A stretch of DNA of 64,000 nucleotides from Thermincola carboxydiphila (GTDB taxonomy: Bacteria > Bacillota > Thermincolia > Thermincolales > UBA2595). The notes beneath the pieces are model-generated. The model was not told the DNA's origin. It saw only the letters and a list, made by a program, of their open reading frames with translations, and ran no database searches. The stretch lies in NCBI GenBank assembly GCA_016841045.1, contig JAENZX010000005.1, forward strand, positions 100,172 to 164,171, written 5' to 3'. Position numbers and translations under genes: made by a program. Within the stretch, counting starts at the first letter, position 1; the number at the start of each line of letters is the position of its first letter. Shown in pieces: positions 26,873 to 35,200 of the stretch.

Positions 26873-26948
26873 TGGCAGGGGAGACAGGACTCGAACCCGC
26901 AACCAACGGTTTTGGAGACCGCTACTCTACCAATTGAGCTACACCCCT
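26873..26948 (-). tRNA. tRNA-Trp (anticodon CCA)
   Basis: The 76-base cloverleaf has an anticodon loop CTCCAAA (anticodon CCA), T-loop TTCGAGT, discriminator G and an encoded CCA end. All stems close except one T-T opposition at acceptor positions 6-67; G-T pairs occur at 10-25, 27-43 and in the T stem. It has its own promoter and terminator, so it is a single-gene unit. Confidence 0.95.
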
Positions 26949-26986
26949 GTATTTGCTCAAAATAGCGTTTGCTTTGAGCATAATTT

Positions 26987-27015
26987 AGTATATAGGAAAA
27001 AGTAATTTAAGTCAA
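26987..27015 (-). promoter_or_regulatory. Promoter of tRNA-Trp
   Basis: On the minus strand, TTGACT (27015-27010), a 17-base spacer, then TATACT (26992-26987), about 40 bases before the tRNA 5' end. Confidence 0.7.
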
Positions 27016-27095
27016 TAGAGAAAAGCCTGTAAAAACTAGAGGAATTTGTTTAGTTCATCAGAATATATTAGTATTGTTATTAGTTGGAGGTTATT

Positions 27096-27938
27096 ATGAC
27101 CATTGATCTGCATATTCATACTAATGCTTCAGATGGAAGTTATGACCCGATTTCATTAGTTCGAAAGGCTAAAGAAGCAGGGCTAAAAATTATTTCGCTT
27201 GCCGACCATGAAACGACTTCCGGCTTTACCCCGGCCTACAATGAGGGCTTAAAAATGGATGTAACCGTCATTCCGGCAGTTGAGCTGTTGACTTGGTACA
27301 ATGGGCAGGAAATCCATCTTCTTGGTTATCTAACCGACCCTGACAACAAATTACTGCAAGAGCAGTTAGGCGAACTTCGTAATATGAGGATGAACTGTGC
27401 TTCGATAACGGTTAAAAAAATGAAGGAATTCGGTTTTGACATAGATTGGCAGGACGTTAAGAACCTTGCCGGTTCAGACAGCCTTGTAAGCAAAGGACAT
27501 ATCATTAGGGCTATTAGAGATGCCGGATATATCAGTGATAGCAATGATGTAGTCAATTTAATGAAAACTTATCTAAACCAAAAGGGTTTGGCATACGTTC
27601 GTCATGAATTTGGCTTTGAAGATGCAGTCAGGCTTATAAAGGATGTTGGTGGAGTCCCGGTGCTGGCCCATCCTGCACTCATAAACAATGAAGAAGTTGT
27701 TCAAGAACTATGTACCAAAGGAATAGAAGGAATAGAAGTTTATTATTTTTATTTCGGTGGTCAAAGGGAAGAATGGGTTAACAGATACAGTTCCCTTGCT
27801 GAAGAAAAGAACCTTATGAAGACAGGGGGCAGTGATTATCATGGTATATATACACCCGTTGTCTTGGGTAACACAGAAGTTCCTTTTGAAGAGGTGAAAG
27901 AATTTTTAAAGGTTTTTGGGATAACACAGACGTTTTAA
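27096..27938 (+). CDS. PHP-domain phosphoesterase (RNase AM/TrpH-like)
   Basis: The 280-residue protein has PHP metal motifs DLHIHTNASDGS (first His pair), ADHE, VELLTW (Glu), AHPAL and the final GGSDYHG. The size and order match the YciV/TrpH group, whose members are 3',5'-nucleotide bisphosphate phosphatases or 5'-3' trimming exoribonucleases. ATG at 27096 follows TTGGAGGTTATT; a TTG four codons upstream overlaps that site and is unlikely. It lies 40 bases before ddl and may be cotranscribed with it, with no obvious functional tie. Confidence 0.85.
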   Translation: MTIDLHIHTNASDGSYDPISLVRKAKEAGLKIISLADHETTSGFTPAYNEGLKMDVTVIPAVELLTWYNGQEIHLLGYLTDPDNKLLQEQLGELRNMRMNCASITVKKMKEFGFDIDWQDVKNLAGSDSLVSKGHIIRAIRDAGYISDSNDVVNLMKTYLNQKGLAYVRHEFGFEDAVRLIKDVGGVPVLAHPALINNEEVVQELCTKGIEGIEVYYFYFGGQREEWVNRYSSLAEEKNLMKTGGSDYHGIYTPVVLGNTEVPFEEVKEFLKVFGITQTF

Positions 27939-27978
27939 AAAGGTTTTACTGACACTAATCTAAATACGGGAGGGTATT

Positions 27979-28917
27979 ATGTCAAAAAAAGTGGCAATCC
28001 TTTATGGGGGGTTATCTACAGAACGAGAAGTTTCCTTACGGTCAGGGAAAGCCATATTTGACGCAATTCAGGAAAAGCCATATGAGGCCCAACTTATTGA
28101 CGTCGATAAAAATATGGCTGTAAAACTTGATGAAATTAAGCCTGATGTGGCAGTTATAGCCCTGCATGGGCGTTACGGGGAAGATGGCTGTGTTCAGGGA
28201 ATGCTGGAACTTATGGGGATTCCATATACAGGACCGGGTGTTACAGCCAGTGCTATAGCAATGAATAAAATCCTTACTAAAAAGCTCCTTGTTTACGAAG
28301 GAATACCGACTCCTGGTTTTACTGTTATGGATGGAAGGTATGGCAATTCAGAAGAGTTGGCTGAGAAGATTTTGGAAAGAATCGATTTGCCTTTAGTAAT
28401 AAAGGCTGCAACTCAGGGTTCTTCTATAGGAATTTATTTTGCATTTAATAAAAAAGACGTCTTTGAGGGGGTTACAGAGTGCCTCAAATATGATAACCAA
28501 ATTTTGGCTGAACAGTTTATCAAAGGACGAGAGTTGACGGTATCGGTGTACGGAAATGAAGATCCAATTGCACTCCCCATTTTGGAGATTGTCTCTACGA
28601 CGGGAGTATATGACTACCACGCCAAGTATACTGCCGGAGCCAGCAGTCACTTTGTTCCATCCCTGCCGGAAGAAATTGCGGCTAACATAAGAGAACTGGC
28701 AGTCAAGACTTATCAAGCCATCGGCTGCAGCGGGTTATCCAGAGTTGATTTTCTGCTAACTGAAGATAATAAACCTTATGTCCTCGAAGTCAATACAAGT
28801 CCTGGAATGACTTCAACCAGTCTTTTTCCCGATGCGGCAAAGGCTGCAGGGATAGGCTTTTCTGATTTAATAGAAAAGCTGATTGATCTGGCGTTAGAAG
28901 GTAAAGCGGAAAAATAA
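27979..28917 (+). CDS. ddl: D-alanine--D-alanine ligase
   Basis: Ddl joins two D-alanines with ATP for the peptidoglycan pentapeptide. The 312-residue ATP-grasp enzyme contains LYGGLSTEREVSL, the ALHGRYGEDGCVQG substrate loop, KAATQGSSIGI, and the C-terminal metal/active-site block DFLLTEDNKPYVLEVNTSPG with MTSTSLFP. A Tyr rather than Phe follows the cell-wall pattern: the omega-loop position reads YDYHAKY (Y present), as in D-Ala-D-Ala rather than D-Ala-D-Lac ligases. Start behind GGGAGGGT. Terminated by tandem hairpins. Confidence 0.95.
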   Translation: MSKKVAILYGGLSTEREVSLRSGKAIFDAIQEKPYEAQLIDVDKNMAVKLDEIKPDVAVIALHGRYGEDGCVQGMLELMGIPYTGPGVTASAIAMNKILTKKLLVYEGIPTPGFTVMDGRYGNSEELAEKILERIDLPLVIKAATQGSSIGIYFAFNKKDVFEGVTECLKYDNQILAEQFIKGRELTVSVYGNEDPIALPILEIVSTTGVYDYHAKYTAGASSHFVPSLPEEIAANIRELAVKTYQAIGCSGLSRVDFLLTEDNKPYVLEVNTSPGMTSTSLFPDAAKAAGIGFSDLIEKLIDLALEGKAEK

Positions 28918-29030
28918 AATGAAAATACAATATTTTTGTTGAAAAATAGAGGATATTGCTGACGGATGGAGAATATTTATTTTGCTTAAACTCTTAAGCC
29001 CGCCTTCACCTTATATATTGTAAGGTGTTT

Positions 29031-29061
29031 GCCTTGAGCATCAGCTTAAGGCCTTTTTTTT
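29031..29061 (+). terminator. Terminator of ddl
   Basis: GCCTTGAGC (29031-29039) pairs with GCTTAAGGC (29044-29052), followed by CTTTTTTTT. Another hairpin, CACCTTA/TAAGGTG, sits at 29007-29027. Confidence 0.85.
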
Positions 29062-29126
29062 ATACAATAAAAATTTTTTAAATAATAAATAAATTTTTAA
29101 ACAATAAATAAATTGGAGGATTCAAT

Positions 29127-29819
29127 GTGGTCGGAACAATAGTAAATGTTGGCGCAATTATATTAGGGGCAGTAATAGGCTCAATTATGAAAAAAGGGAT
29201 TCCTGAGAGGTTTAATAATACAATTATTCAGGGTCTAGGGCTGGCTGTAATTATTATTGGAATACAGATGGCTGTTACCAGCAAGAACATTCTTATTGTA
29301 ATCTTGAGTTTGGTGATCGGTGGACTAACAGGGGAGTTACTAAAAATTGAGGAACGTCTTAACTCTGTTGGACTGAGACTAGAAGAAAAATTTGGCGGTG
29401 GCCAGGGTGACTTTGCTAAAGGTTTTGTGACGGCAAGTCTGGTCTTTTGTATAGGGGCTATGGCAGTAATAGGGTCAATACAGGACGGTCTTCAGGGCAA
29501 TTCTTCTACATTATTTGTGAAGGCGTTGCTAGACGGCGTTTCATCAATTTTCTTTGCTTCAACAATGGGCCCCGGTGTCATTCTATCCGCCTTCCCAGTG
29601 CTGGTATACCAGGGTTCAATAACCCTTTTGGCACAGTATGTACAGAATCTTCTTACTCAACCTGTTATTATTGAAATGACAGCAACCGGGGGAGTCCTTA
29701 TTTGCGGCATTGGGATAAATATCCTGGGGATTAAAGAAATAAAGGTTGGCAATTTACTTCCGGCGGTTTTTTATGCGTTTGCAATTACAGTAATTCTGCA
29801 AATGATGGGTTATGTTTAG
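29127..29819 (+). CDS. DUF554 integral membrane protein
   Basis: This 230-residue protein has about seven hydrophobic segments and the family pattern: GTIVNVGAIILGAVIGS at the N-terminus, then ASLVFCIGAMAVIGSIQDGL and FFASTMGPGVILSAFPVL. DUF554 (YdfK/YqgA-like) proteins are putative transporters of unknown substrate. GTG at 29127 is the start, behind TTGGAGGATT. The overlapping ATG at 29125 runs straight into a stop. Short A+T-rich tandem repeats (AATAAATAAA-type) fill 29065-29112 just upstream. Confidence 0.82.
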   Translation: MVGTIVNVGAIILGAVIGSIMKKGIPERFNNTIIQGLGLAVIIIGIQMAVTSKNILIVILSLVIGGLTGELLKIEERLNSVGLRLEEKFGGGQGDFAKGFVTASLVFCIGAMAVIGSIQDGLQGNSSTLFVKALLDGVSSIFFASTMGPGVILSAFPVLVYQGSITLLAQYVQNLLTQPVIIEMTATGGVLICGIGINILGIKEIKVGNLLPAVFYAFAITVILQMMGYV

Positions 29820-29954
29820 ACGAGTGTATAATTGATCTAAGAATATTCTTTAAGGGTATAATCTATTTTATAGAAGGAATTTTTGGCAGATTAATAGAAT
29901 AGTTTGGCAGATTAATAGAATAGAAAGTCAAAGTATGTCGGGGAGTGATTGTGA

Positions 29955-30968
29955 TTGAGTCCCTACAAAAAGCTGCTCCTGGCGGTTTTGTCTCTGGCAG
30001 TTTTTATTGCCATAGGAACAGCCGGGTTTTATATTATAGAGGGTTATTCTCCACTTGATGCTTTTGCGGTTACTGTGGGGCTTTTAAGTACCACGTCGAT
30101 AGGATACGGCCCATTGGTCCCGTTATCTCCTTTAGGTAAACTGTTAACTTTGGTAATGATTATTATTGGTGTAAGCATGGTGGGTTATGCCTTCGGAACA
30201 GTAGTGAGCCTTGTTCTGGAGGGACACCTTACAAATATAATGGGGCGGTCAAAAATGGAAAAGAAAATTGCTGGTTTAAAGGATCATATAATTTTATGCG
30301 GTGCCGGGAGAGTTGGACGGCATGTAATATTCAGACTGACAACTGAAAAAGTGCCCTTTGTTATTATTGACAAAAATGAGAACTTAACCGAAGAGCTAAA
30401 AGCGGAAGGGCTGTTGGTGATTAATGATGACGCATCAAAGGACGAAGTGCTTCTAATGGCCGGAATAAACAAAGCTAAAGGTTTGATTGCGGCACTACCT
30501 AGTGATGCCGATAATGTTTTCGTTACACTTACCAGTAAAGAACTCAATCCGAAAATAGTGGTCGTAGCCAGAGCCGACGTGGCAGAATCTAAGCCAAAGC
30601 TAATCAGGGCAGGTGCTGATAAGGTAGTTTCTCCTTCGGTTATCGGAGGAAGAAGAATGGCAATATCTATCCTCAAGCCTGTAAGTGTTGATTTTGTGGA
30701 GACCCTCATTCACAACAATGATATTGAGTTTGAACTGGAAGAAATAGTGATTTCTGACACTTCTCCACTGGTCGGTAAGATGTTGAAGGATTCCCAAATT
30801 AAGAACAAAACAGGGACTATGGTGGTTGCCATTAAAAGAAACGAAGATCTAATAACAAACCCTGGGGCAGAGGAGGTCATTGAAAAGGGTGACTTGCTAA
30901 TAGCTATAGGAACCAGACCCCAGTTGGCTAAACTTGAAGAAATGGCGTCATTTAGTGGGGTGCTGTAA
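29955..30968 (+). CDS. Two-TM potassium channel with RCK (TrkA-N/TrkA-C) domains
   Basis: The 337-residue protein has membrane helices at about 8-27 and 62-84, flanking a pore loop with the selectivity filter TTSIGYG (46-52). A cytosolic TrkA-N domain follows, with nucleotide-binding CGAGRVGRHV near residue 115. A TrkA-C domain occupies about residues 255-330. This is the MthK/YugO layout. RCK domains gate in response to Ca2+, NAD(H) or c-di-AMP; which applies here is not visible. TTG at 29955 follows GGGGAGTGA. An SGNH hydrolase gene starts 3 bases after the stop, so they are cotranscribed. Confidence 0.88.
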   Translation: MSPYKKLLLAVLSLAVFIAIGTAGFYIIEGYSPLDAFAVTVGLLSTTSIGYGPLVPLSPLGKLLTLVMIIIGVSMVGYAFGTVVSLVLEGHLTNIMGRSKMEKKIAGLKDHIILCGAGRVGRHVIFRLTTEKVPFVIIDKNENLTEELKAEGLLVINDDASKDEVLLMAGINKAKGLIAALPSDADNVFVTLTSKELNPKIVVVARADVAESKPKLIRAGADKVVSPSVIGGRRMAISILKPVSVDFVETLIHNNDIEFELEEIVISDTSPLVGKMLKDSQIKNKTGTMVVAIKRNEDLITNPGAEEVIEKGDLLIAIGTRPQLAKLEEMASFSGVL

Positions 30969-30970
30969 AA

Positions 30971-31522
30971 ATGGACAATCTCAAGCTTATTTGTATGGGT
31001 GACAGTATTACCTGGGGTTATCCTTATGGCCCAAAATACTCCTGGGTTAATCTTGCACAGAAGGTTCTGGATATTGATGTGATAAACCGGGGGATAAATG
31101 GCAGTTCTGCTGAAGACCTTGTGAATCGGTTTAACAAAGATGTCATTGAGCAATTCCCATCTCATGTTATAATAATGGTAGGGACCAATGATGCCAACTT
31201 TCGTGTACCGATTAAGGAGTACAGCGAATGCATTTCCACCATGTTTGATACTGCGAAAGTAAACGGAATATCAACCATTATAGCCCTTCCTGTTCCGAGT
31301 CTGGACAAGTGGTTGGAATACACCCTTGAAAAGTACAGGTATTGGCTGCGCAATTATGCTTCAAATCATAATATACCGGTAGTAGATTTTGCGGCAGGAA
31401 TGACTTCGCCTGACGGCAAAATTAATCCGGGATGCTTTGCTGATGAAGTCCACCCTAGTAAGGCAGGCTATCAGTCAATGGCTGATTGTTTTATAAATTT
31501 TTTCAATTCGGGCCACATATAA
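30971..31522 (+). CDS. SGNH/GDSL-family hydrolase
   Basis: The 183-residue cytoplasmic esterase/lipase-fold protein has Block I MGDSITWG (nucleophile S12), Block II Gly in NRGINGSS, Block III Asn in VGTNDAN, and Block V DEVHPSKAGY (catalytic Asp and His). There is no signal peptide. Related small enzymes act on acyl groups of lipids or sugars; substrate unknown. It lies 2 bases after the channel gene with no separate strong ribosome binding site, suggesting translational coupling. Confidence 0.85.
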   Translation: MDNLKLICMGDSITWGYPYGPKYSWVNLAQKVLDIDVINRGINGSSAEDLVNRFNKDVIEQFPSHVIIMVGTNDANFRVPIKEYSECISTMFDTAKVNGISTIIALPVPSLDKWLEYTLEKYRYWLRNYASNHNIPVVDFAAGMTSPDGKINPGCFADEVHPSKAGYQSMADCFINFFNSGHI

Positions 31523-31675
31523 TACCTGGTAACATATGAGTCTCTTTAAGTTTTAATTTAATATTGAAGGAATTTCGTGTGTTTTGATGAATTTAATATA
31601 CATCAGAATTAGCTCATTATAAATGTATCCTCAAAAATATCCTAAGAAATATATCCTCAAAAAGGAGGGGTTTTA

Positions 31676-31843
31676 ATGCAGGTACGGTGCATGCTGTGCG
31701 GTAAGAAGGAAGATATTACACCTGAAAATGTCGACTATAAAAAGTTCGAAGATAATCCAAAAGCTGTTTATATTTGCACACTTTGTTCAGCAAGGACTTT
31801 TCATGAAGCAAAAGAAGGTCAAAAACCTATAAAACCCATGTGA
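31676..31843 (+). CDS. Small zinc-ribbon protein (DUF2197, YlaI-like)
   Basis: This 55-residue protein contains two CxxC pairs (CMLC at residues 5-8 and CTLC near 34-37), which should bind one zinc. The layout and length fit the small Bacillota DUF2197/YlaI family. The ATG at 31676 follows AAAAAGGAGGGG, a very strong site. Function unknown. The stop region reads as a short tandem repeat (TGTGATATAA twice). Confidence 0.7.
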   Translation: MQVRCMLCGKKEDITPENVDYKKFEDNPKAVYICTLCSARTFHEAKEGQKPIKPM

Positions 31844-31917
31844 TATAATGTGATATAATTATAAATAAAAAATATATTATAATGATTACTCTAATAAATT
31901 TTAAAGGGGGTAAGAAC

Positions 31918-32040
31918 ATGTTTGTGTCATGGGTTGACGGTCTTATCTTTGGTATTATTGCCACATTTATTACCGGAGTTATCACTTCTGTCGTAGCAAG
32001 AGCAGACCTCAATAGCTTTAATTCCAATAAAAACGCCTAA
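31918..32040 (+). CDS. Small single-pass membrane protein, 40 residues
   Basis: The ATG at 31918 follows AAAGGGGGTAAG. The product has one hydrophobic helix (about residues 8-27, LIFGIIATFITGVITSVVA) and a polar Asn-rich C-terminus. A terminator follows directly. I do not recognise the family. The strong ribosome binding site and terminator support a real gene. Confidence 0.6.
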   Translation: MFVSWVDGLIFGIIATFITGVITSVVARADLNSFNSNKNA

Positions 32041-32051
32041 TATAAAGTAAA

Positions 32052-32098
32052 AGTGGCTTGTCTCGCGAAGGAGGCGTGCCACTCTTTTTAATTATGAG
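32052..32098 (+). terminator. Terminator of the 40-residue membrane protein gene
   Basis: AGTGGC (32052-32057) pairs with GCCACT (32088-32093), followed by CTTTTTAATT. The loop is long and could form an inner stem. Confidence 0.55.
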
Positions 32099-32229
32099 CA
32101 TTATAAAAGGAATTGTGACATATTTTTAAAATGTTTTAAAAAATACTAAAGTCTACGGTCTAAAAAACGATAATTATTAAGTAATTATATATAAGACAAA
32201 CTTTTTGAAATGAAATGGGGAAGCAGGCT

Positions 32230-32400
32230 ATGAAGTTATTAAGTGCACTTCTACTTGAAGATGGACAAGGGCTAAATGAATATTCTCTCATTCTTGGGCT
32301 GCTTGTTGTTGCGGCTGCAAGTGGTCTGGCTATTGCGGGGACAAAGATTATCGCATTGTATAATGACACCCGGGCAGAAATAGAGCTATATACAAGGTAA
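32230..32400 (+). CDS. Flp/Fap-type (class IVb) pilin-like protein
   Basis: The 56-residue protein has the Flp signature: a short leader, then GLNEYSLILGLLVVAAASGLA, where the Glu-Tyr pair precedes a 20-residue hydrophobic helix. Prepilin processing would be expected just before this helix. ATG at 32230 follows GGGGAAGCAGG and is preferred over ATG at 32215. No Tad secretion genes (tadA, tadB, cpaB, cpaC) or prepilin peptidase are in the window, so it is an orphan major or minor pilin locus, or a remnant. Confidence 0.72.
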   Translation: MKLLSALLLEDGQGLNEYSLILGLLVVAAASGLAIAGTKIIALYNDTRAEIELYTR

Positions 32401-32487
32401 ATACTAGACGGTAACAAATCTACTAATTTTCATTCAGAAAATAAACAAATCTCTGGCAGAAAATTGAAGATATCTATTAGAGGTATT

Positions 32488-32534
32488 GCTTTGCTTATGC
32501 GTAAAAATTGGCATTGGTAGAGCAAGCCTTTTTT
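32488..32534 (+). terminator. Probable terminator of Flp-pilin gene
   Basis: GCTTTGCTT (32488-32496) pairs imperfectly with AGAGCAAGC (32519-32527), followed by CTTTTTT. Confidence 0.5.
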
Positions 32535-32602
32535 ATTTATTTGAAGGAATATAACCATAATTTGTCGAAAAATTAAAAAAAAGAGAAAAAGGAGCGATTG
32601 GT

Positions 32603-33574
32603 TTGAAAAAGATTATTGCAGTGATTGTGGCTTTGTTTTTATTATCCGGTATTTTTATAGGTTGTGCAAAAGAGACCAACAGTGTAAAAGAATCTTCACG
32701 GCAATCTCAGCCGCTTAAAATAGGTGTATTGTTTATAGAGGATAACCTTCCGCTTTTTTTAGCTGAAGCTGAAGATAGGTTCAAAAAAGCTGGACTAGAT
32801 GTTGAACTTGTGCCTTTTCCTAGTGCTGCAGAACGAGATACTGCTCTTCAGGCGGGACAAATTGATGGCGAGGCAGCAGATATAATTGCTGCCAGCCTGT
32901 TAAAAAAGGGTGGAACTGATGTCCGCATTTCTACAATAACCTTGGGGGTTACCCCTAAGGAAGGCCGGTTTGTCCTGCTGGGTTCGCCAAACTCCAATTT
33001 TAAATCAGCCGCTGACCTTAAAAATGTAAAGATTGCTGTTTCTGAAAACACTATTATCGAGTATGTTACAGATATGCTCTTGACTAGAGAAGGCCTGAAA
33101 AAAGAAGAAATTCAGAAGCTGAGCATTCCTAAAATGCCTATAAGGCTTCAAATGCTTGTAAATAACCAATTGAGCGCAGCACTTCTTCCTGACCCACTGG
33201 CATCACTTGCTGAAAAACAGGGGGCAAAAGTAATTATTGACGATACTACAATCAATGATAATGTTTCTCAGGTTGTGTTAATCTTTAGAAAAGACTCAAT
33301 CGAAACCAAGAAAGATGAAATCAAAAAAATAATTGAGATTTACGGACAGGCTGGCAGTGATTTGACTAATTATCCTGATAAGTATAAAGAGCTTGTTTTT
33401 GAAAAAGCAAAGATTCCGGCTCCTATAAAAGACACTTACAAGTCGCCAACTTTTTCACCGCCACAGGCTCCTTTAGAACAAGACATTATTAATGTTATGA
33501 ACTGGATGGTAGAACGGAAACTTCTGGACAAGCCATACAAGTATGAGGAACTGGTTGATAAATCACTCCTATAA
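32603..33574 (+). CDS. ABC transporter substrate-binding lipoprotein (NMT1/TauA/SsuA-like)
   Basis: The 323-residue lipoprotein has signal residues 1-20, with lipobox FIGC at about residues 19-22. The body is a type II periplasmic binding fold of the NMT1/THI5 class (LKIGVLFIEDNLPLFLAEAE, TALQAGQIDGEAADI, the LLTREGLKKEEI helix). It should capture a small organic ligand such as a sulfonate, nitrate-like anion or pyrimidine precursor. TTG at 32603 follows AAAAAGGAGCG. ATPase and permease genes follow in the same operon. No Moco, TPP or other known riboswitch was recognised upstream. Confidence 0.85.
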   Translation: MKKIIAVIVALFLLSGIFIGCAKETNSVKESSRQSQPLKIGVLFIEDNLPLFLAEAEDRFKKAGLDVELVPFPSAAERDTALQAGQIDGEAADIIAASLLKKGGTDVRISTITLGVTPKEGRFVLLGSPNSNFKSAADLKNVKIAVSENTIIEYVTDMLLTREGLKKEEIQKLSIPKMPIRLQMLVNNQLSAALLPDPLASLAEKQGAKVIIDDTTINDNVSQVVLIFRKDSIETKKDEIKKIIEIYGQAGSDLTNYPDKYKELVFEKAKIPAPIKDTYKSPTFSPPQAPLEQDIINVMNWMVERKLLDKPYKYEELVDKSLL

Positions 33575-33631
33575 CATAAGTTTAGTTGCAGAAGCTTTAG
33601 ATGGCAAAGATAAGATAAAGGTAGGCTTAGG

Positions 33632-34378
33632 ATGATTTTAGCAGAAAATTTATCATTGACATATAAACAGGAAAATGTCCATATTAAAGCATTGTCAGAC
33701 ATTTCCTGCCATCTGGAGAAGGGGTCCAGCCTTGCCGTTATAGGGCCCTCCGGCTGCGGAAAAAGTTCATTATTGTTCCTTATGGCAGGGCTTAATAAGC
33801 CAACAATAGGCAAAATTATGATAAACGGCAAAGAACCCGATGCCGCAAACCCCGATACTGCTCTAATTCTTCAGGACTACGGCCTTTTTCCGTGGAAAAC
33901 TGTATATGAAAACGCAAGCCTTGGTTTAAATATCCGCGGCTTCAATAAAAAAAACCAGAGAGAAATAGTTATTCCCATTTTGGAAAAGCTTGGGTTGGCT
34001 GAATTTGTTAATCATTTCCCTACACAACTGAGCGGGGGGCAGAGGCAAAGAGTTGCTATAGCACGATCCCTTGCTTTAAAACCAAAACTTCTTTTGATGG
34101 ATGAACCCTTATCATCGCTTGATGCCCTTACCCGAGAAAATCTTCAAAAGTTTATTCTTGATGTATGGGTTAACAACAACCTTACATTGGTGCTTGTCAC
34201 CCACAGTATTGAAGAGGCAGTTTTTTTGGGATCTAAAATACTGGTAATGTCTGACCGGCCTGGAAGGGTAATTGATATAATTGAAAACCCGTTGGTTGGC
34301 AGCGAGGGCTATAGACAGAGCCCCGAATTTCACCAGATATGCTCAAAACTGCGTCGATTGTTGGGGGTGATCAATTGA
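33632..34378 (+). CDS. ABC transporter ATPase, NitT/TauT type
   Basis: The 248-residue ATPase has Walker A GPSGCGKSS, Q-loop LILQDYGLFPWKT (the PWKT form typical of the nitrate/sulfonate/taurine group), signature LSGGQRQR, Walker B LLLMDEPLSSLD, and the switch His in THSIEEA. It energises the transporter formed with the flanking permease and lipoprotein. Its TGA stop overlaps the TTG start of the permease (TTGA), indicating coupling. Confidence 0.92.
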   Translation: MILAENLSLTYKQENVHIKALSDISCHLEKGSSLAVIGPSGCGKSSLLFLMAGLNKPTIGKIMINGKEPDAANPDTALILQDYGLFPWKTVYENASLGLNIRGFNKKNQREIVIPILEKLGLAEFVNHFPTQLSGGQRQRVAIARSLALKPKLLLMDEPLSSLDALTRENLQKFILDVWVNNNLTLVLVTHSIEEAVFLGSKILVMSDRPGRVIDIIENPLVGSEGYRQSPEFHQICSKLRRLLGVIN

Positions 34379-35133
34379 CGTACGGCAGCAGAATAATAAA
34401 AAAGTCAGTTGAAATGACTATAGCTATGTTGATTATTATCGGATTGTGGTATGCACTGGCAATATTTATCAAAAACCAAATGCTGCCCACACCCTGGGAA
34501 GCTGTTACAGAATTTTTTCGAATATTCCGGTCAACTATCTGGGTTCACTTCTATGTCAGTGCTTATAGGGTTGTAGTGAGTCTTTTGGTTTCCTTTGCAG
34601 CTGCAGTACCTTTGGGTTTACTTATTGGACGTGAAGAGGTTATCGATCGTTTCATATCACCGGTAATTTATCTCATATATCCACTGCCCAAGATTGTTTT
34701 TTTACCCTTAGTTTTTCTGTTTTTTGGTTTAGGGGACTTTCCTAAAATCTTTATGATCAGCATGATTGTAGCATTTCAGATTCTTGTTACTGCAAGAGAT
34801 GCAGCCAAAGGAGTTCCACAACAAAGTATTTATTCAATGACATCTTTAGGTGCAAGCAAGTGGCAGATTTTTTACCATGTAATATGGCCGTCCTGTCTGC
34901 CGAAAGTGCTTACATCCCTTAGGATAAGCCTTGGAACTGCAATTGCTGTTTTGTTTTTTGTAGAAACCTTTGCTACAACGGAAGGCCTGGGCTATTTTAT
35001 TATGGACTCATGGAGCCGATCTGAATACAGTGAGATGTTTGCCGGTATTATTGGTATGAGTATACTGGGATTAATACTTTACATCATTGTTGATATTATT
35101 GACGCCAGGTGGTGTAAGTGGCAGAAACTTTAA
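34375..35133 (+). CDS. ABC transporter permease, NitT/TauT type
   Basis: The 252-residue permease has about six membrane helices and the BPD_transp_1 coupling loop (about residues 150-185: ARDAAKGVPQQSIY, SLGASKWQIFYHVIWPSCLP). TTG at 34375 follows GGGGGTGATC and overlaps the upstream stop; an in-frame ATG at 34339 lies inside the ATPase gene without a good site. It belongs to the three-gene operon 32603-35133. The FmdE-domain gene follows 67 bases later and may be linked. Confidence 0.88.
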   Translation: MTYGSRIIKKSVEMTIAMLIIIGLWYALAIFIKNQMLPTPWEAVTEFFRIFRSTIWVHFYVSAYRVVVSLLVSFAAAVPLGLLIGREEVIDRFISPVIYLIYPLPKIVFLPLVFLFFGLGDFPKIFMISMIVAFQILVTARDAAKGVPQQSIYSMTSLGASKWQIFYHVIWPSCLPKVLTSLRISLGTAIAVLFFVETFATTEGLGYFIMDSWSRSEYSEMFAGIIGMSILGLILYIIVDIIDARWCKWQKL

Positions 35134-35200
35134 AAGTTCGGATTAACAGTCATAGCGGCGTTTAGCTATCGGATAAAACAAACAGGGGAGCGTTGCTGAT

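Noticed and set aside
30710..31165. 151-residue minus-strand open frame
   Set aside because: Crosses two well-supported plus-strand genes (K+ channel and SGNH hydrolase) and has no recognisable motifs.
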